DNA from: Anaeramoeba flamelloides
Taxonomy: Eukaryota > Metamonada > Anaeramoebidae
Length of the DNA stretch: 64,000 nucleotides
Assembly: GCA_027625915.1 (NCBI GenBank)
Contig: JANTQA010000051.1
Location: 4,836,501-4,900,500 of the forward strand
Reading direction: 5' to 3'
A program made the position numbers and the translations under genes. This document shows, piece after piece, positions 58,714 to 64,000 of this stretch. The notes under the pieces are model-generated. The model ran no database searches, was not told the origin of the DNA, and worked only from the letters and a program-made list of their open reading frames with translations. Every line of letters begins with the position of its first letter. Positions within the stretch are counted from its first letter, which is position 1.

Positions 58714-59738
58714 GAAAATCAGAAAAGACCTATGATTCTGGTTATGAAGAAAAGTTTAAAGAGTACCAATTTTTGGAGTCTCATACCAAAACAGTCTTTT
58801 CAACTGTTCAACAATTTTCAATTGTTCTTGAAAAATTTGAGGAAATTGCTGCTGGCATCAATGTATCAACAACAAATTATCACCAAGAATCCAAGGGTAA
58901 ACAAATAGAAGGATCTGAACTTTCGAAAAAAGTCATTAAGGAGTTTTCTGATATTATGAACGAAGAAACTGTAAGTATTTTAATCTTTCTTTCTTAAAAA
59001 AAAAACAAAAATTCAATTTTTTTCCACATTCCTAACACTAACCTCGGCTGTAATGCTTAAAAACAAATAAAACTAATGTAATTTAAACTGAAACACTTTT
59101 TCAAATTCTCGAACCAAAATTTGCATTTGTAAAAGAAAAAAATAATTACTGAAGCTGTAGAACCATTAGAAAAACGAGTTAAAGAGATGGCTAAAACAAA
59201 AACTTTAATTAAAACAAGAAACAAAACGCTTTTAAAGTATGACTCAGCCCGTAGGAAGTTTTCAAACTTGAAAAATAAGAAAAAAACTGACAAAACAAAG
59301 ATCTCACAAGCTAAAACAGCCATGAAGCAAGCCAAAAAGGAATACGATATTGCAAATGGGAACTGCATTGAAACATTCAATAATTTTCTTCAAACAGCAA
59401 CAGAGCCCGTTATACAGGGCGTGACCCAATTTTTAAAATCTTATGCACTTATAATTGATAAGCTTGTTGAAAAGCATGGCAAATTGATCATCCCACAATT
59501 TGAAACTGGCTCAAACCAAGCTTATCTGACTGATTCTAGTGAAAGAGAATTTATGAAGGAACAACTTTCTTCTGGAAATGAAAAATCTAGTAATAGTGAT
59601 AGTAATAGTGTAAGTATGAGTGAAAGTGAAAGTGAAAGTGAAAAGGAAAAAAAAAAGAAGAAAAAAAAGAAGAAAAAAAAAATCAAAAAGCAAATTTCAA
59701 GTTCGACTGAAAGTGAAAGTGAAAGTGAATCAGATTAA
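58714..59738 (+). CDS. BAR-domain protein, 5' part not found
   Basis: Membrane-curvature protein of the BIN/amphiphysin-like BAR group. Visible exons 58714-58970 (after GTGTAG) and 59136-59738 (after GTAAAAG), joined in phase 0 at AAC-GAA-GAA-ACT|GTAAGT; at least 285 aa. The first exon starts in phase 1 with (x)GKSEKTYDSGYEEKF, so an upstream exon is required. The helices run through KEYQFLESHTKTVFSTVQQF and EELSDIM-like sequence, then EAVEPLEKRVKEMAKTKTLI, TRNKTLLKYDSARRKFSNLK and AMKQAKKEYDIANGNC, where the KYDSARRKFSNLK block is typical of the BAR core. A Ser/Glu-rich tail with a lysine run (about 30 codons) ends the protein; there is no SH3 domain. The second exon's ATG at 59187 is internal, not the start. 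Family assignment is by pattern; the exact subfamily is uncertain. Confidence 0.82.
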
Positions 59739-60859
59739 TTTTTTCTTGTTTTTTTTATTTTTGTTTTTATTAATAAATGCTAAATACTAACTATTATAAA
59801 AATAATTAATTTTATAATACTGACTAATAATCCTTGAAAAGGTGATCTCCTAATAATTAAAAATATTTTCAAGATTTTTTTAAAAATCTTTTTTTTTGAT
59901 ACAATTATTTAAGGGATAATAATCCTTTGTATTTTTTCCCCCAAAGGTAATAGAGTAATTATTTACATAAGGATACAATTAAACCCGATAAGGAACTTCA
60001 TTTATCGATTTTAGAGAGATGAATTATCATTTTTCAAAGATTTCATTTTTCACAATTATATTTCAGTAAAAAGATCTAATCCTTTTTTGTTGGGATTTTT
60101 GGATCAACAAATTATAAAAATAAAAATTTGCCAAAAAATTTAATTTTGAATAAATCTCACTTTTAGTAATTTCTGAGAGTCACTATGAACAAATAACCTC
60201 GAAACTTTAATCTTATTTTAAAAATACAAGAAAAATAAATCAAATATTGAATCCAGTGAAGATCTAAAAAAATTGAACATTTATTTTATAAATATTAATT
60301 ATATTTCTTGAAATTTAAATGATTGTTCAATATTCTTTTTCAAATATCAAGAGTATAAACAAGGAACTGTTTGTATGAAAATCGGGTATTTGATAATATC
60401 TATTATTTTTTTATTATTAGAAATATGTAATTGAATTTGTTTTATTTGTTGGGATATCTTTCAAAAAATGAGAAATAATTGTAAATTCTATTGATAAATT
60501 TAATCTTTGGGTTGTTAATGACTCACTGAAATAATTAAGATTGGGTTATTAATTATTGATTATAAATAATCAAATTAAAAAGTATTTCTCTAGATTATAA
60601 GTTGAATTTTCCAGGTTCTAAAAAAACTATTTCGGGAGAATTTTTAATTCGATAGTTTGGTTCTTTTTCTCATATTTTTTTCATTAAATAAAAGAGAAAA
60701 CATTGATTTATACTATTCTTTGAATGAAAAAATTATATTGTTTTAAAGTTGAAAATAATTATTGATTGTTTTTTGAAATTAAGTAGTTTTTTTAACTTGA
60801 GTTATTTTAGAACTCGTGGTTTCATTTTTAAAGTGTGTTTTAGTAAACTTCGTTTACAG

Positions 60860-61090
60860 GCTATAAGATTTCTTTCTTTCAAAGAAAATAATTTTTTTTT
60901 TAAATAATTGAGAAATATGTTGAATTTTGAACTTTTTCAAAAATGAGAAAAATGGATCAGTCTTTTTAAAAACAAAAATTCATTTCTGAAAATAATATTA
61001 AAAATTAGTTTAGTATTGTTGTAGTAACCATATTTTTACACCATTTTTCAATTTCAAAGATGCGGTAATTTTTTTTTGTATTTGCTATTG
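60860..61090 (+). repeat. Dispersed repeat family E, 3' part
   Basis: Matches 26340-26600: taagatttctttctttcaaa, ttgaattttgaac, then caa.gatgcggtaatttttttt. It stops almost exactly where the mariner relic begins, so the mariner may be inserted at its edge. Confidence 0.5.
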
Positions 61091-61094
61091 GATT

Positions 61095-62160
61095 TAAACT
61101 CAATTCCAAAAATTGGGGCACACCTTAAAAATCAATTTAATTCCAAGAAAAGTGATATTTGACTCTTAAATAGAAACATTAGATATTAACAATCAATGTA
61201 AATAATTTTAAAGTTAATTATTTATCATTTTTTTTCATTATTTTTTGATTTTTGATTTTCAATAATTTTTTTGATTTTTTTTATAACGTTTTTTTTCAAA
61301 TAAAAAAAAAATTTTCTTTTTTTTTCAAAACTTTTCGAAAATCTCAAAATCACTTTAAAATGAAATTTAAAAGTTTTCATTCTAATCACAAAAAAAAATT
61401 TTTTTTTTTTCTCTCAAAAAGAAAAAAGATTCTTTTTTTATCGAGAAAAAATTTTTTTGAAAAAAAATCATGATATGGTGTGCTAGGACACATGGCCTAC
61501 AAACAGACCTTATTATTATTAATGGAAGTGTGAATACTGAATGTAATATTAATGATATTATCAAAAAAAGCAAAGGAAATTCAACTCGCTAATTCAAAAT
61601 ATAGTGAGTTGAAATGGATTTTTCAAAAGGGTGGAGCTTGTCCACATACCTCAAAAAAAAACCTCAAACTTACTTAAATCGGGGATGTAATGTTCTGGAC
61701 CCTTGACCCCCAATTCCACAAGATTTAAATCCAATTGGGAATTTATGGATACTAAACTGAAAAATTGTAACCAAAAAACGAAGAAGAATTTTTAAAATTT
61801 TCACTAATGTATGAAATACTTTGAGTTGGGAAACCTAAGATAATTAGTAAACTCTATATTTAAAAGGATAGATTTAGTTATCAAAAGACAAGCTGAATCT
61901 ATTAATAGTTTTTATTAATTTTTCTTTCAATAAAAATGGATTTTTTGGTAACCGTGTTTCAAAAATAGGGGCACACTTTTTTTTATTTTTTCTTTTTTAT
62001 TTTTCGAATTGAATTTTAAATTTACTATAAAATATATAAATAGTATTAATTAAATATTTTCGGGTCTTTTTTTATTTTAATGTTTAAATATCATGTATTT
62101 TGGAGTATATTTTTATTAATGTAATTTTTTTTTGTGTCCCATTTTTTGGAATTGAGTTTA
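61095..62160 (+). mobile_element. Decayed mariner-type DNA transposon
   Basis: Ends TAaactcaattccaaaaatt with ggggcacacc, and ttttggaattgagttTA at 62160, are inverted and TA-flanked; the length of 1066 bp is typical. Plus-strand transposase traces include GLQTDLIIINGSVNTECN-like sequence, an HTSKK-like stretch around 61650 and a QDLNPIGNLW match (about 61718-61750). Several stops and frame changes make it dead. Confidence 0.82.
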
Positions 62161-62320
62161 CTTTAAGATTTTTTTTAGTTTGATAGTCCCTTAAATTAGA
62201 GTCTTTTGATAAATTGAAAAAGTAATTATAGCTGTTTTAAAAAAGTCTGTTACTATTTTTCAAACATTTTTTAATCATTATGCTTAATAAAAGTTTGAAA
62301 AAAATATTGACTAAGTTGTG

Positions 62321-62873
62321 TAAGGTTTACAATCCCTGAAATTTGAAAAAAATGTTATCGTGTATTGGTAACGAATTACTTGTTTTTTCAGTTCTTAACT
62401 TATTGATCTTTGACTTGGTATAGGTTTAAAGAGTTGTTCAAAATGGAAATTTTTGACAATTTTCAAATTATTTTTTTTTAAAAGACCAATTTATGAGTGT
62501 AAGACTTAAAGACCTGTTGGAAGTTATGAGACGGATTTTTGGGTTAGAATCAAATTTATTCTCCCTCGATTTAATTTATTTTGATTAAAAAAAGAAATAT
62601 TTTAAAATGCTCCAAATAAAACCAAAGCTAATTAAAAATATTTCCATTGTCAACTTAAAAAATCAAAATTTATTCTCAAACACCAACAAATGTATTAGTC
62701 TTAAACTGGTCAATTTGTATTTTGTAATTAAAATATAAATTGTTAAAAACACACTTTTTGATAAAAATATTAATACCCATACCAAGCTGAATATCAATCA
62801 ATCAAGAACCCAAATAACTTTCTGTGCCAATGTAAAATAATCATTTTTTAAAATATCAGGGATAGTAAACCTT
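62321..62873. repeat. TTAA-type MITE with long inverted arms, copy C2
   Basis: Ends taaggtttacaatccctgaa and atatcagggatagtaaacctta. Arms and spacing match 16051-16616; the flanking TTAA has drifted. Confidence 0.78.
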
Positions 62874-64000
62874 ATTTCACCCCATTTAGCATTTTTAGTT
62901 TCACTTTTTAAAAAATGTTTGATCATCACTTGGTTAAAATTACTTCTTTAAAATTAGTAGTTTAAACAAATATCTTAAATGGTAAACTAATTAATCAGTT
63001 TTAGGGCTTGAAGCAGCATAATAATTAAAAATTTGAAAATAATTTAAATTTTTTGGGAAATTTTTATTTTTATCTGTATAAGGAAAATTATTCAATTCTT
63101 AGACTTGATTTTTTTTTTTTGAAAAATAACTTTTACTTTTAGGATTCCGACCTTGAAATTTTCTCAAAGATAAGAGACCATTATAAGAGTAAAAAAGGAA
63201 TTTGTTAAAAAAACTAAGAGAACCAAATTCAAGTTAAATAATTTAAAAAAAAAAAAAAATCAGAGAAAGAGAAAATTCCTTGTAAATCATACTATACTTC
63301 AAATTTAAAGATTAGTATTTTGTTTTAAATCTTATATTATCAAAAATTCTGGGTTAAATTTATTATAAAAATATCCCAAATATTAAAATTTCAAAAAAGG
63401 TAATTTTGAATTGAAAAGGGAGAAGATTCGAGATGATTTTCCTATTTTCAATATCCGAACTGTTCTTTTTTTTTTTTTTTTCAGATTCATAAACACATAT
63501 CAACAACAAAAAAAAATAAAAAAATAGATAAATAAATAGGGATGATAAATTACAATCCATTTTTTGAAAAATTCTTTTTATAAAAAAGGGTAAGGAATTG
63601 AAAATGAATTGAACCCCCCCCCCTTTTTTTTTTTTTTTTATTTAACACACATATTAGCTTGTTAAATATTAAATATTATTCTCGATCATTAATGGATTCT
63701 TAACACAACTGGATTTTCTTTGTTTTTATGATCTAAATTGTGAAATAAAGCTATAAAAGTTTCCTATCACAATGATAGATGATATTATAATTGTGTGGAA
63801 TTTGATAGTTATTTTTCTTCCTCACGATTATATCATTTTATTCAAAAAAAAAAAAAATTAAATTTCAAAAGAAATCAAGGAAATCAAATGGTATTTTTCG
63901 AAATTTACTTTTAAAATTTTGAAAATTGGTATTTTTATATACTTTATAAATTTCAGATCTCTATTACAGTAAGGTTTTTTTATCAATTTGTTTTTCAATA

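Larger units (their letters stand above)
59739..64000. other. Gene-free, transposon-rich end of the window
   Basis: Holds repeat E material (about 60000-61090), a decayed mariner (61095-62160) and a TTAA-type MITE (62321-62873). From 62900 to 64000 I see only A/T-rich sequence with a nine- to ten-C run near 63615. No gene is supported. Confidence 0.6.

Overview
The window is very AT-rich eukaryotic nuclear DNA (by eye about four fifths A+T). It has spliceosomal introns, eukaryote-only genes and long gene-free stretches packed with small DNA transposons. The gene set is a 7TM receptor fused to an RGS domain, a 20S proteasome alpha subunit, CWC27, an RCC1-BTB protein, a lysosomal phospholipase and a BAR protein. 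With the extreme A/T bias and lysine/asparagine-rich proteins this suggests a free-living amoeboid protist. Anaeramoebae is my first guess, with Amoebozoa and Heterolobosea as alternatives; this is inference from gene content, not a placement.

Layout. Six protein genes can be built by joining exons on splice signals, reading phase and homology. (1) A 7TM-RGS gene on the minus strand, 12011 to 3230, three exons, one intron of about 7.2 kb. (2) A proteasome alpha-4 (PSMA7-type) gene on the minus strand, 22867 to 16866, three exons, one intron of about 5 kb. (3) CWC27 on the plus strand, 26758-28185, intronless. (4) An RCC1-BTB gene on the plus strand, 35945-39727, two exons. (5) A lysosomal phospholipase A2/LCAT-family gene on the plus strand, 46156-54160, four exons including a signal-peptide exon. 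(6) A BAR-domain gene on the plus strand, 58714-59738, whose 5' exon or exons I could not find. Five of the nine introns I can define exceed 2 kb. Two identical 83-bp copies of a box C/D snoRNA-like sequence lie at 41122-41204 and 41524-41606.

Most other sequence is repeats. A Tc1/mariner element at about 30088-31730 carries three insertions of one palindromic MITE family. A decayed mariner relic lies at 61095-62160. Several MITE families recur: one flanked by TA whose arms contain three evenly spaced copies of AAGGCACA (nine members including a variant), one with CTGGTATTTGAA ends, and three flanked by TTAA with GGGATTAG-, GGGACTAG- or GGTTTACAATCCC-type ends. Larger diffuse dispersed repeats fill much of 0.9-1.5, 5.2-6.2, 25.4-26.6, 32-34.7, 54.6-55 and 60-61 kb. 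Many of these sit inside the long introns and explain much of their length.

The genes do not form a pathway. They cover G-protein signalling, proteolysis, splicing, lipid breakdown in acidic compartments and membrane shaping. Nothing here looks like a coordinated gene cluster. The most unusual signals are the very long MITE-filled introns, the tandem snoRNA candidates, the iterated-site structure of the TA-flanked MITEs and two arrays of TCGCGA-type palindromes inside a phospholipase intron.
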